A stretch of 64,000 bases of DNA from Rhizobiaceae bacterium (GTDB taxonomy: Bacteria > Pseudomonadota > Alphaproteobacteria > Rhizobiales > Rhizobiaceae). Shown piece by piece: positions 36,337 through 45,248 of the stretch; within the stretch, counting starts at the first letter, position 1; every line of letters begins with the position of its first letter. The notes under the pieces are model-generated. The model saw only the letters and a program-made list of their open reading frames with translations, was not told the origin of the DNA and ran no database searches. The position numbers were made by a program, and so were the translations under genes. The stretch is taken from the NCBI GenBank assembly GCA_019635775.1, contig JAHBYU010000004.1, positions 62,001-126,000 of the forward strand, in the 5' to 3' direction.

Positions 36337-37920
36337 TCAGCGGTCGGGATGGGCGTTTGCACCCTGTGGCACGAAAGGTGTGCCGGCAGGTGTCTCGACC
36401 AATGGGTTCTTGTCCGACGGCCCCTTTTGGATCACCCGCACCATCAGGATGACCATGATGATGGCCAGCGCCGTGTAGAGCACGATGAAGAAGGTCAGGC
36501 TGATGGCGAGATCCCAAAGCGTCAGGCCAGATGCAGCGTAGAAGGTCGGCAAAACGCCTTCGACCGCCCAGGGTTGGCGTCCGTATTCGGCGACCAGCCA
36601 GCCGGCCTCGATGGCTACCCAAGGCAAGGGCAGGCTGAAAAGCGCGATCCAAAGCAGCTTCCGGTTGTCGCCGAGCCTGTGCTTGCTGGCAACCCAGAAG
36701 AAGACACCGAAGAAGGCGATGAAGTAGAAGCCCAGCCCCACCATGATGCGGAACGACCAGAACAGCACGGGCACATTTGGAATGGTGTCGAGTGCGGCCT
36801 TGGCGATGTCCTCGCTGGTGGCGTTTTCGACGTCCGGCCGGTACTGCTTCAGGAGAAGCGCATAACCCAGATCGGGCCATGTCTTCTCAAGGGTTGCGCG
36901 GGCTTCGGCATTCATGCGGTCCGCCCGGACGTCCTGCAGCGCCTTGTAGGCGACGATGCCGTTGGCGATGCGTTCGCCCGCCCGTTCGACGAGGTCGAAT
37001 ATGCCGGGCAGTTCCTGCGTCAGCGATCGAGTTGTAATCAGGCCGAGCACGAACGGTATCTGAACTTCGAAGCGGTTTTCGCCGTCGCCCGGTATCGCGA
37101 AAACCGTCAGCGGGGCGGGGGCCGGCTCCGTGTGCCACATGGCCTCCATAGCCGCGATCTTCATCTTCTGCTGTTCGGTTGCGACGTAGCCGCTCTCGTC
37201 GCCGAGGACCACGACCGAAAGCGCTGACGCCAATCCGAAGCTCGCCGCCACAGCCATCGACCTCTTTGCAAAGCCGATGTGCCTGCCCCTCAGAAGGAAC
37301 CAGGCGCTGACCGCCAGAACGAACATCGACCCGGTGACATAGCCTGCGCTCACCGTGTGAACGAACTTCGCTTGCGCGACCGGGTTGAAGATGACCGCCA
37401 TGAAGTCGGTGATCTCCATGCGCATTGTATCGGGATTGAAGGTCGATCCGATCGGATGCTGCATCCAGCCGTTTGCGACAAGAATCCACAGAGCGGAGAA
37501 GTTGGCGCCAAGCGCGGTGAGCCAGGTGACCACAAGGTGCGCCACGGCGCTCATGCGGCCCCATCCGAAGAAGAAGAGTCCGATGAAGGTTGCCTCAAGG
37601 AAGAAGGCCATCAGGCCTTCGATGGCCAGTGGCGCGCCGAACACGTCGCCGACATAATGGCTGTAGTAACTCCAGTTCATGCCGAACTGGAACTCCATCA
37701 CGATGCCGGTGGCGACGCCCATGGCAAAGTTGATGCCGAACAGCGTACCCCAGAACAAAGTCATGCGCCGCCAGATCTCGCGGCCGGTCATGACATAGAC
37801 GCTCTCCATGATGGCCATCAGGAAAGACAGCCCGAGCGTCAGCGGAACAAACAAGAAATGATACATCGCGGTTGCAGCAAACTGCAGCCGCGACAAGTCG
37901 ACGACGGTCATGTCGATCAT
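36337..37920 (-). CDS. cydA: Cytochrome bd ubiquinol oxidase subunit I
   Basis: A 527-residue haem subunit. Landmarks: the N-terminal haem b595/d ligand region (LSRLQFAATAMYHFLFVPLTLGLSFLMAIMESVYV), the proximal GPTVS-like and quinol-binding region, and the KMAAMEA-type stretch (QKMKIAAMEAMWHTEPAP). Length is that of the long Q-loop (E. coli type) class. The quinol-binding loop and final GWLVAEYGRQPWAVEGVLPTFYAASG segment are present. It starts at ATG 37920 with GAGAGG 9 bases before. It heads the cydABX operon transcribed away from cydDC, with an FNR-type box in the shared intergenic region. Confidence 0.95.
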   Translation of the reverse strand: MIDMTVVDLSRLQFAATAMYHFLFVPLTLGLSFLMAIMESVYVMTGREIWRRMTLFWGTLFGINFAMGVATGIVMEFQFGMNWSYYSHYVGDVFGAPLAIEGLMAFFLEATFIGLFFFGWGRMSAVAHLVVTWLTALGANFSALWILVANGWMQHPIGSTFNPDTMRMEITDFMAVIFNPVAQAKFVHTVSAGYVTGSMFVLAVSAWFLLRGRHIGFAKRSMAVAASFGLASALSVVVLGDESGYVATEQQKMKIAAMEAMWHTEPAPAPLTVFAIPGDGENRFEVQIPFVLGLITTRSLTQELPGIFDLVERAGERIANGIVAYKALQDVRADRMNAEARATLEKTWPDLGYALLLKQYRPDVENATSEDIAKAALDTIPNVPVLFWSFRIMVGLGFYFIAFFGVFFWVASKHRLGDNRKLLWIALFSLPLPWVAIEAGWLVAEYGRQPWAVEGVLPTFYAASGLTLWDLAISLTFFIVLYTALAIIMVILMVRVIQKGPSDKNPLVETPAGTPFVPQGANAHPDR

Positions 37921-37965
37921 GGCAACGCGCCTCTCTTCAGCCGGCTCATGCCGGTCACGCTGCCT

Positions 37966-38005
37966 TCTAGACGCGGATGTCCTCGCTCGTCTTGATCCAT
38001 GTCAA
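37966..38005 (-). promoter_or_regulatory. FNR-type box and candidate promoter for cydABX
   Basis: The site TTGAT-CCAT-GTCAA (37992-38005) matches the FNR/FixK consensus TTGAT-N4-ATCAA with one difference. On the minus strand a -10-like TCTAGA (37966-37971) is placed so that the box is centred near -41, the class II activator position. Its start of transcription would leave a leader of about 40 bases before cydA. The box is also 35 bases from the cydD start codon on the plus strand, too close for class II activation of cydDC, so an effect there is uncertain. Confidence 0.75.
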
Positions 38006-38039
38006 GGCCAGACGAGGCCTTCGGCGGTAGGAAGATGCC

Positions 38040-39842
38040 ATGAGCGCGAACTCCACCGAATTGCCTTTGGACGTCGTGGCCGACGCGGCCCTGGATCACC
38101 GGAAGTCAAAAGAGCAGGCACAGACGCGCTGGCTTTCCGGGCTCGGTCGGCTGGGCGGACGGGCGATGGCCGTCGCAATCGGCGCGCCGCTTCTGGCGGG
38201 TCTCCTGCTGGTGGTGCAGGCTTGGCTTGTCGCCGACACGCTGGAGCGGGCAATTGGCGGTGGTGTCGCCCGTGCCGAGCTCGCGACGGGAATTGCCCTG
38301 ATTGCCGCTCTGTTCGTTGCCCGGGCTGGTTTGTCCTATCTGGCCGAATCAAATGGCAGTCTTGCCGCTGAGCACGTCATCAGCCGGGTGCGACTTGCGC
38401 TATTCCGCAAGACGCTGTCCGAACGGCCCGACTGGTCTGCGAGCCGCGCAAGCGGAGCGATCAGTGCGGCAATCGTCGATCAGGCCGAGTCGCTTGAGGG
38501 TTTTCTCGCGCGGTTTCTTCCAGCGATGATCCAGGCCGCGATCCTGCCGATGGCCTTCGCCGTCATTGTTCTGCCAGTCGATTGGGTTGCGGGTATGCTG
38601 CTGCTGGTGACGGCACCGCTCATCCCCGTTTTTATGGCTCTTGCGGGATGGGGTGCCGAGGCCGCCAAACGGTCGGAGGCTGTCGCGTTCGCGCGGCTGT
38701 CGGCCTATTTTGCCGACCGGCTGCGAGGCATGCTGACGCTGAAACTGTTCGGTCGCGCCGAAGCCGAGACTCGCGCCGTCGGGGAGGCAAGCGAGCAACT
38801 GCGCCAGAGCACCATGCGTGTGTTGCGCATCGCTTTCCTGTCATCCGCCGTGCTCGAGTTTTTCGCCGCGCTCGGCGTGGCTGGTACCGCCCTTTATATT
38901 GGTCTGACCTTCCTTGGCATGGTCAACCTTCGCTTCGACGTACTGACGCTGCAGGCCGGGCTGTTCTGCCTTTTGATGGCGCCGGAGGTCTATCAGCCAT
39001 TGAGACTTCTGGCGGCGCACTATCACGATCGCGCCGGCGCAAAGGCCAGCATCGCCGAACTCGATACTCTCTTCGAAGGCCTTCCGGAGGTCTCGCCGAA
39101 GTCAACAAGCCAGAAGGAGAGAGCGACTTCGCCGCGCGCGACTGACGCAACCATCGTGGCGACGGGACTGACAGTGCGCGCTCCCGACCGAACCGGCGCT
39201 GTGCTTGATGGCGTGACGTTCAGGATCGAGGCAGGAGAGCAGGTTGCCATCGTCGGCGAGAGCGGCTCGGGCAAGACCACGCTGCTTGAGGCAGTTGCAC
39301 GCCTGCGCGGTCATGAGGGTTCAGTCACCATTGGCGGCGATCCGGAGATCGGGGAGACCCAGCTGCGCCAGATGCTTGCCTTCCTCGGTCAAAAACCGCG
39401 TCTTTTCCAGGGGACCATCGCTGAAAACATCCGGCTCGGACGCCGCGATGCGTCCGAAGCAGACGTACGTGCGGCAGCAGAACGCGCAGTCGTCAGCGAT
39501 TTCGCCGATCTTCTGCCGCTGGGTCTCGAAACGCCGGTAGGCGAGGGCGGGCTGGGCCTCTCAGGCGGCGAAGCACATCGCGTGGCTCTCGCCCGCATCT
39601 ATCTGCGCAGCCCCGACATCCTGCTGCTGGACGAACCGACCGCTCATCTGGACGGCGCAACCGAAGAACGCGTGATCGACGGGATGCTGGATTTCGCGAA
39701 AGGGCGGACCCTGATCGTCGCGACGCATTCTCGCACGCTTGCCGCGCGGATGGAGCGCTCCTTGCGGGTGGCGGGCGGTCAATTGATGCCTGTTCTCCGC
39801 GCAAAACCCAAGGCGGTTTCCCGATCGGGAGGCGTGGCATGA
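38040..39842 (+). CDS. cydD: Thiol reductant ABC exporter subunit CydD
   Basis: A 600-residue half-transporter of CydDC, which exports cysteine and glutathione to the periplasm and is needed for assembly of cytochrome bd. An ABC transmembrane domain of six helices occupies residues ~45-330. The nucleotide-binding domain has Walker A GESGSGKTT (about 405-413), signature LSGGEAHRVALARI (about 506-519) and Walker B LLLDEPTAHLD. The ATG at 38040 precedes the first helix. The stop overlaps the cydC start (ATGA). Confidence 0.93.
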   Translation: MSANSTELPLDVVADAALDHRKSKEQAQTRWLSGLGRLGGRAMAVAIGAPLLAGLLLVVQAWLVADTLERAIGGGVARAELATGIALIAALFVARAGLSYLAESNGSLAAEHVISRVRLALFRKTLSERPDWSASRASGAISAAIVDQAESLEGFLARFLPAMIQAAILPMAFAVIVLPVDWVAGMLLLVTAPLIPVFMALAGWGAEAAKRSEAVAFARLSAYFADRLRGMLTLKLFGRAEAETRAVGEASEQLRQSTMRVLRIAFLSSAVLEFFAALGVAGTALYIGLTFLGMVNLRFDVLTLQAGLFCLLMAPEVYQPLRLLAAHYHDRAGAKASIAELDTLFEGLPEVSPKSTSQKERATSPRATDATIVATGLTVRAPDRTGAVLDGVTFRIEAGEQVAIVGESGSGKTTLLEAVARLRGHEGSVTIGGDPEIGETQLRQMLAFLGQKPRLFQGTIAENIRLGRRDASEADVRAAAERAVVSDFADLLPLGLETPVGEGGLGLSGGEAHRVALARIYLRSPDILLLDEPTAHLDGATEERVIDGMLDFAKGRTLIVATHSRTLAARMERSLRVAGGQLMPVLRAKPKAVSRSGGVA

Positions 39843-41497
39843 GCGCGCTCCTGCATTTCCGCTGGCTCCTGGCGGCGCAGGCATCGCGCCTGCTGCTGAC
39901 GCTGCTGCTTGCGCTGATCGCAATATTTGCCGGGATCGGCCTGCTCGGCGTCTCGGGCTGGTTCATCACCGCCGCCGCGCTGGCAGGGTCGGGAGCAGCT
40001 TTCAACCTGTTCGCTCCATCGTCTCTGGTGCGTGGTCTGTCTTTTGTCCGAATCCTCTCGCGTTATGGTGAAAGGCTTGTCGGTCATGACGCGACGCTGC
40101 GCCTTCTGTCCGGCATGCGCGGCTGGCTTTTCGCCACCCTGTTCCCGAAACTTCCGCTTGGCCTCAGCCCGCGACACGGCGACCTCGTCAGCCGGCTGAC
40201 CGCCGATATCGACGCGTTGAATACGGCCTTCCTGTCTTCCGTCATTCCACTGCTCGGCACTTTCGCTGCCGGTACGGTCATGGCGCTCGCGGTCCATTTG
40301 CTCGTGCCGGATGCCACGCTGTTCTATGTCGTGGCCTTTTCGGTCTCGATGGTCGCCGTGCCTTGGTTCCTGATCCGGTCGACACGTCGCGCTGGGCAGG
40401 CGATGGTGGAGCGGGCATCCGATCTGAGGGGGGCGGTGCTCGATACCGTTGGCGGCCATTCGGACCTCGTTGCCTTCGGCGCAACCGAAGACGCGCTTCG
40501 CTACTTCGAGACGGCTGCCGATCGCCTCGCCAGATCGAAATGCGCCATGGCGCGCCGTTCCGCCGTCGCGCAGTCCTTGGTGCAGATCTGCGGCGCGGCG
40601 GCGTTCGTCTCGGTCCTTTGGGCCGGACTGGCCGCTTACGGGCAGGGCCAGATCGCCGGAGCCGTGCTTGTGGGTCTCCTGCTCGCCCTGCTAGGCAGTT
40701 TCGAGGCGCCCGCCATGCTGTCACGAAACCTTGCCCGTTTCTCGGCGTCTGCCGCCGCGGCAGAACGATTGCGCGATCTCGAACAGAGCCCGGCGCGCAT
40801 AGCGGAACCGCTGCGTCCGACAAAGATGCCGGAACACGCCGATATCGTCTTAGATCACGTCCGCTTCGGCTATGGGGACGGCGCGGACGTGCTTGCAGAA
40901 TGTGATCTGGTCGTCCCCGAAGGCCAGCATGTTGCGATCCAGGGACCCAGCGGGGCCGGAAAATCGACGATCCTGCAGCTGCTGCTGCGGCTTTACGACC
41001 CGCGCAGCGGCGTCGTCAGGATCGGCGGCGAGGACCTACGCACTCTCGTGGCGGATGATCTGCATCGCCAGGTGGCCTTGCTCGAACAGAACGCCCCCGT
41101 GTTCATCGACACAGTGCGCGGCAACCTTCTGATCGGAGATCCGGCGGCTGATGACCGCAGGCTCTGGCAGGTTCTTGAGGACGCCAAACTCGCCGATTTC
41201 GTGCGCTCCCTGCCCCGTGGTCTGGACACAATGCTGGGCGAAACGGGAAAAACGCTTTCTGCAGGACAGGCAAGACGGCTCTGTCTCGCGCGCACCATGC
41301 TTTCGCCGGCCCGCATCGTGCTTCTGGACGAGCCGACAAGCGGTCTCGACCGCGAAACCGAATGTGCCTTCCTTGCCGACATTGAACACGTTCTGGCCGG
41401 CCGCAGCGTGGTCCTCGTGACGCACGCCGACCTCCCGGCGCGGTCCGGAATGCGCGTCCTGACGCTCAAGGATGGCAGGCTTGAGGAGAAGCCATGA
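39839..41497 (+). CDS. cydC: Thiol reductant ABC exporter subunit CydC
   Basis: A 552-residue half-transporter that pairs with CydD. It has six membrane segments from about residue 15 and a nucleotide-binding domain with Walker A GPSGAGKST (about 365-373). The signature is LSAGQARR rather than LSGGQ, a common variant in this family. The Walker B is IVLLDEPTSGLD. The start overlaps cydD and the end overlaps the hemerythrin gene, both as ATGA. CydD-C together are required for haem incorporation into bd oxidase and c-type cytochromes. Confidence 0.93.
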   Translation: MSALLHFRWLLAAQASRLLLTLLLALIAIFAGIGLLGVSGWFITAAALAGSGAAFNLFAPSSLVRGLSFVRILSRYGERLVGHDATLRLLSGMRGWLFATLFPKLPLGLSPRHGDLVSRLTADIDALNTAFLSSVIPLLGTFAAGTVMALAVHLLVPDATLFYVVAFSVSMVAVPWFLIRSTRRAGQAMVERASDLRGAVLDTVGGHSDLVAFGATEDALRYFETAADRLARSKCAMARRSAVAQSLVQICGAAAFVSVLWAGLAAYGQGQIAGAVLVGLLLALLGSFEAPAMLSRNLARFSASAAAAERLRDLEQSPARIAEPLRPTKMPEHADIVLDHVRFGYGDGADVLAECDLVVPEGQHVAIQGPSGAGKSTILQLLLRLYDPRSGVVRIGGEDLRTLVADDLHRQVALLEQNAPVFIDTVRGNLLIGDPAADDRRLWQVLEDAKLADFVRSLPRGLDTMLGETGKTLSAGQARRLCLARTMLSPARIVLLDEPTSGLDRETECAFLADIEHVLAGRSVVLVTHADLPARSGMRVLTLKDGRLEEKP

Positions 41498-41985
41498 CAC
41501 CAATGACCGAAGACAGCCTGTCACTCATTTCGCAGAGCCATGCCCGTCAGATGGCCCTCTGCGACGATCTGGAGACAATTGCGGATGGATTGCCGGGGAG
41601 CGTCAACCGGCAACTCTGTCTCCACCTTGCGCGGGCCGTCTGTCCGACGGTCGCGTCAGCGCACGAGATCGAGGAACGCGTGCTTTTCCCCGCCGTTCAG
41701 GCGTTGTCACCGACACTTCCCGACATCACGTCGACCATCGAAAGACTGCGCTGGGAGCATTTCGAGGATATGTGCTTTGCGGAGGAGCTGCATGACGCGC
41801 TGCTGTCCATCGGGCGCGACGAGCAGAGGATCGGGGCCGATGCGGCCGGCTACATGCTGCGCGGCTTTTTCGAGAGCGTGAGGCGGCATGTCGCCTTCGA
41901 GAGGGAAATGCTGGCGCCTCTCATGGAGTTGTCTCTGCGCAGGAACAGCACGGGCGAACAGGTCGTCAGCCGCAACGCTTCTTGA
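41494..41985 (+). CDS. Hemerythrin HHE-domain protein coupled to cydDC
   Basis: A 163-residue protein of the hemerythrin cation-binding family. Potential diiron ligands are seen in SHARQMALCDDLE (His near residue 15), CPTVASAHEIEERVLFPAV (His and Glu, about 55-60), ERLRWEHFEDMCFAE (about 85-90) and ESVRRHVAFEREMLAPL (about 129-135). Its start overlaps the cydC stop by 4 bases, so it is translationally coupled. The 3' end runs 20 bases into the end of the convergent fnr gene. It could sense or scavenge oxygen or nitric oxide near the bd oxidase; this is inferred from family and position. Confidence 0.85.
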   Translation: MTPMTEDSLSLISQSHARQMALCDDLETIADGLPGSVNRQLCLHLARAVCPTVASAHEIEERVLFPAVQALSPTLPDITSTIERLRWEHFEDMCFAEELHDALLSIGRDEQRIGADAAGYMLRGFFESVRRHVAFEREMLAPLMELSLRRNSTGEQVVSRNAS

Positions 41986-42742
41986 GTGCGCCGAGATCGG
42001 GTATCTCGATGTGCCGGATGCCGGTTATGACGACGATGCGTTCGGCGCGAAGCTTCGACAGTTGCCGCGACACGGTTTCGATTGTCAGGCCGAGAAAATC
42101 GGCGATGTCGGAACGCGTCAGCGGCAGGTCGAACACCCGTCTGCCGACGGTCGCGGCAGGATCGAGGTGGGTCGCGATCATATAGAGGAAGCTCGCGATC
42201 TTCTCGGACGCCGTCTTGCGTCCGAGCGTGACCATCCATTCGCGCGCTTCGTCGAGTTCACGCAAAGTCTGCTGCATCAGGCGATGTTCGAGCGCAGGGT
42301 TCTCGGCGATTAGGCGCTCCAGCGCTGGCTTGGGGACGCGGCAGAGATCGACGTCAGACGCAGCCTCGGCCGTGACGGCATTTTCCTTGCTGAACAGCCG
42401 GCCGAGAAAATCGGGCGCGAATTGCAGGCCGACAATCTGCTGGCGTCCGTCTTCCAGCACCTTGGAGAGCTTTACCACGCCACGCATGACGTTGGCGTAG
42501 GATTCGACGGGCATGGCTTCGGCGGCAAGTTCCGTCCCTGCCTCGTGCCTGACCATGCGCGTGCTGCGCGCCAATGCCAGAAGCTCCGACGAGTTGAGTA
42601 CGCCGCACATACCCTTATGCCGTGCCTCGCAACTCTGGCAGAGCACGGGAATGTCCGAATTGTGGATGTCCTTGCGCGATGCGTCCATGATTCCGCTCAA
42701 GTTGCCGGGATCCAGTTCGGTGATCCCCGCTCTGATATCCAT
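41966..42742 (-). CDS. fnrN: FNR-type oxygen-responsive transcriptional regulator (FnrN/FnrL)
   Basis: A 258-residue Crp/Fnr regulator with an iron-sulfur cluster. N-terminal Cys35, Cys38 and Cys46 (VLCQSCEARHKGMCG) and Cys134 (DVDLCRVP) are the expected 4Fe-4S ligands. A cAMP-binding-like beta-roll (residues ~55-140), a dimerisation helix and the helix-turn-helix with the recognition motif ETVSRQLSKLR (about 217-227) follow. The ETVSR contact explains its preference for TTGAT half-sites. It faces hemN, with an FNR-type box between. Low oxygen would activate cydABX and hemN. The alternative FixK lacks the cysteine cluster, so I favour FnrN. Confidence 0.93.
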   Translation of the reverse strand: MDIRAGITELDPGNLSGIMDASRKDIHNSDIPVLCQSCEARHKGMCGVLNSSELLALARSTRMVRHEAGTELAAEAMPVESYANVMRGVVKLSKVLEDGRQQIVGLQFAPDFLGRLFSKENAVTAEAASDVDLCRVPKPALERLIAENPALEHRLMQQTLRELDEAREWMVTLGRKTASEKIASFLYMIATHLDPAATVGRRVFDLPLTRSDIADFLGLTIETVSRQLSKLRAERIVVITGIRHIEIPDLGALKKRCG

Positions 42743-42783
42743 AATGCCTAATGACGCATGGTCAAAGTGCCGCAGATATATCT

Positions 42784-42797
42784 TTGATCGAAGTCAA
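42784..42797. promoter_or_regulatory. FNR-type box between fnrN and hemN
   Basis: TTGAT-CGAA-GTCAA (42784-42797), the same spacing and near-identical half-sites as the box upstream of cydABX. It lies 33 bases upstream of the hemN start and 42 bases upstream of fnrN. It could control either gene: activation of hemN, autoregulation of fnrN, or both. Confidence 0.75.
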
Positions 42798-42830
42798 GGC
42801 GTCAGACATCCGGACGGGCATGGTCCCTGC

Positions 42831-44192
42831 ATGTCCATAACCGAAATTGATCGCAGCCTTGTTGCCCGGTTTTCCGCAGCGGTGCCGCGCTATACGAGTT
42901 ATCCAACCGCGCCGCATTTTCATGCCGGCGTCGACGCCGAAACCTACGAAAACTGGCTCTCCGAATGCCCGGCCGACGCATCGGTATCGCTCTACCTGCA
43001 CATACCATTCTGCGACCGGCTGTGCTGGTTCTGCGCCTGCCATACGAAGCAGGTGCTGCGCTACGATCCGGTCGCGGCCTATCTCGAGGCGCTGTCGGCG
43101 GAGATAGCCACCGTTTCCGGCCTGCTCGGATGGCGCTCCATAAGCGCGATCCATCTCGGCGGCGGTTCCCCCACCATGCTGTCGCCATCCGACGTCGCGG
43201 GACTGGGCACGACGCTCAGGTCGGCGTTCAGCCTTGAGGCGGGGTGCGAGATCAGTGTCGAGGTCGATCCAAACGATCTCGACGAAGCAAGGCTCGACGC
43301 CTGGCAAGGCTTCGGCGTCACGCGCGCCAGCTTCGGCGTGCAGGATTTCGATGCCACCGTGCAGCAGACGATCAATCGGCTCCAGAGTTTCGAGGACACG
43401 TCGAAAGCCGTGGGCGGCTTCAGAGAGCGGGGCGTTGCGTCGGTCAATCTCGACGTGCTCTACGGATTGCCGCATCAGACGCTGGACACGCTTGCCTCGA
43501 CGCTTGAGCAGGTGATTTCGCTCATGCCGGACCGCGTGGCGTTGTTCGGCTATGCGCACGTGCCCTGGATGAAGAAACATCAGCGCCTGATCGACGATAA
43601 GGTACTCCCGGACGCGCTCCAGCGGTTCACCCAGGCTCGGCTCGGCGCGTCGATGCTGGCGGAAGCAGGATATGTTCGTGTCGGCCTCGACCATTTCGCC
43701 CTTCCGACCGACAAGATGGCCAAGGCCCAGGCCGAAGGGAGCCTGCGCCGCAACTTCCAGGGCTACACGACCGACAATGCCGAGATGCTCATAGGCCTCG
43801 GGGCATCCGCAATCGGCCGCCTGCCGCAGGGATATGTTCAGAACATACCGGCTACGGGCGAATACAGCCGCGCAGTGCTGGCCGGAAAGCTTCCCGTCAC
43901 GCGCGGTTATGCCCTGAGCGACGCCGACAGGGCCACCGCATGGGTTATCGAACGGATCATGTGTGAGTCGGGCTTTTGCCTCGCTGATCTTCGTAGCCTC
44001 TATCCGGGTGAGGCGGACCGGCTTGCGGCCGAGGCGACCGCCTCGGCCGAGCGTGACACGGATCGCCTCGTCAACTGGGACGGCGCGGTCTTCCGCGTCA
44101 CGGAGCGTGGACGACCCTTCATCCGCACCATCGCCGCGGGCTTCGACACTTTCCTGCGGCAGGACGAGAAGCGTCATTCCATCGCCGTCTGA
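42831..44192 (+). CDS. hemN: Oxygen-independent coproporphyrinogen III oxidase
   Basis: A 453-residue radical-SAM enzyme that decarboxylates coproporphyrinogen III to protoporphyrinogen IX without oxygen. The cluster motif CxxxCxxC is in LHIPFCDRLCWFCACHTKQ (about residues 57-67). N-terminal PRYTSYPTAPHF is the signature of true HemN. Later blocks are HLGGGSPTMLSP, EVDPNDLDEARL and FGVQDFDATVQQTINRLQSF, and SASAIGRLPQGYVQN. I start it at ATG 42831; an in-frame ORF extends upstream but is not homologous. The FNR-type box 33 bases upstream agrees with anaerobic control. Confidence 0.95.
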   Translation: MSITEIDRSLVARFSAAVPRYTSYPTAPHFHAGVDAETYENWLSECPADASVSLYLHIPFCDRLCWFCACHTKQVLRYDPVAAYLEALSAEIATVSGLLGWRSISAIHLGGGSPTMLSPSDVAGLGTTLRSAFSLEAGCEISVEVDPNDLDEARLDAWQGFGVTRASFGVQDFDATVQQTINRLQSFEDTSKAVGGFRERGVASVNLDVLYGLPHQTLDTLASTLEQVISLMPDRVALFGYAHVPWMKKHQRLIDDKVLPDALQRFTQARLGASMLAEAGYVRVGLDHFALPTDKMAKAQAEGSLRRNFQGYTTDNAEMLIGLGASAIGRLPQGYVQNIPATGEYSRAVLAGKLPVTRGYALSDADRATAWVIERIMCESGFCLADLRSLYPGEADRLAAEATASAERDTDRLVNWDGAVFRVTERGRPFIRTIAAGFDTFLRQDEKRHSIAV

Positions 44193-44342
44193 GCCTGAAG
44201 GTCGAAAGGTTCTGTATCCTGACCTTAGCTTCCCGATCCGGCGCCTGCCTTGCGATCCCGCGATGGCTTCCTAGCTATAGGAGAAGTCATCATTCTTGCC
44301 GGCGGGGTTGAGCCTGACGCCGGTTTGTATCAGGGTCAGGGC

Positions 44343-45248
44343 ATGACGATCGAAAAGACTTTACGGTCCATCGTGGCCGTGCGCAGTTCAATTCCCGACG
44401 ACGCCTTCACCGCCGGAACGCTTGGAAACCGGCGCGAAGGCAGCGGCGTCGTCATTCGCGACGACGGGTTGGTGCTGACCATCGGCTATATCATCACCGA
44501 GGCCGAGGAGGTCTGGCTCACCCGGCATGACGGGACAGTCGTACCTGCGCATCCGCTGGCCTATGACCAGGAAACCGGGTTCGGTCTTGTGCAGGCGCTC
44601 GGCGCTCTCGATCTCCCTGCGGTCGCACTGGGCGATGCGTCGACAGTTCAGGTTGGCGACGAGGCTGTGTTGGCGGCCGGCGACGGTGAAGCCGTCGAAA
44701 CCACGGTGGTCGCCCGGCAGGAATTCGCCGGCTATTGGGAATATCTCCTTGAAGATGCGATCTTCACCGCACCTGCGCATCCATCCTGGGGCGGTGCGGC
44801 GTTTATCGGCCTCGACGGCAAATTGCTTGGCATCGGCTCGCTTCGCCTGCAGATGAGCCAGGGCGAGGAGGTCGCAGACATCAACATGATCGTGCCCATC
44901 GACCTGTTGCCGCCCATCCTGGACGATCTCGTCAACCGGGGACGGGTGAACAAGCCTCCGCGTCCGTGGCTCGGCGCCTTCTCCGCCGAGAGCAATGGCG
45001 AGGTTGTGGTCATGAGCGTATCGGAAGGCGGTCCGGCGGCGCGCGCAGGCCTCCGCCAGGGCGATATCATATCGGATGTGCGCGACGGCGAGGTCGACGG
45101 CTTGAGCGATTTCTACCGGAAGTTATGGGCCAGCGGACCGGCTGGCGCGGAGATCCCGATGCGCGTGGTGCGCGACGGCCGGGAAACATGGCTTCGGGTT
45201 AAGACCGCCGACCGGGACAGTTTCCTCAGGAAGCCACAGCTCCAGTAG
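44343..45248 (+). CDS. PDZ-domain HtrA/S1C-like protein lacking the catalytic triad
   Basis: A 301-residue protein with the trypsin-like fold of the DegP/HtrA family (residues ~10-190) and one PDZ domain (residues ~205-295, with the WLGAFSAESNGEVVVMSVSEGGPAARAGLRQGDIISDVRDGEV pattern). The protease part keeps GSGVVIRDDGLVLT, but none of the triad residues is where it should be. His is replaced by Tyr49 (DegP VVTNNHVV aligned with VLTIGYII), Asp by Gly79 (SDIALI with TGFGLV), Ser by Trp149 (NSGGA with SWGGA). It has no obvious signal peptide. It is likely a pseudoprotease that binds peptides or partners through the PDZ. Start at ATG 44343. The open frame further upstream (from 44250) is less supported. 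Confidence 0.8.
   Translation: MTIEKTLRSIVAVRSSIPDDAFTAGTLGNRREGSGVVIRDDGLVLTIGYIITEAEEVWLTRHDGTVVPAHPLAYDQETGFGLVQALGALDLPAVALGDASTVQVGDEAVLAAGDGEAVETTVVARQEFAGYWEYLLEDAIFTAPAHPSWGGAAFIGLDGKLLGIGSLRLQMSQGEEVADINMIVPIDLLPPILDDLVNRGRVNKPPRPWLGAFSAESNGEVVVMSVSEGGPAARAGLRQGDIISDVRDGEVDGLSDFYRKLWASGPAGAEIPMRVVRDGRETWLRVKTADRDSFLRKPQLQ

Noticed and set aside
42750-42765. A second FNR box near ATGACGCATGGTCAA upstream of fnrN
   Set aside because: The half-sites are poor and the spacer is five bases.
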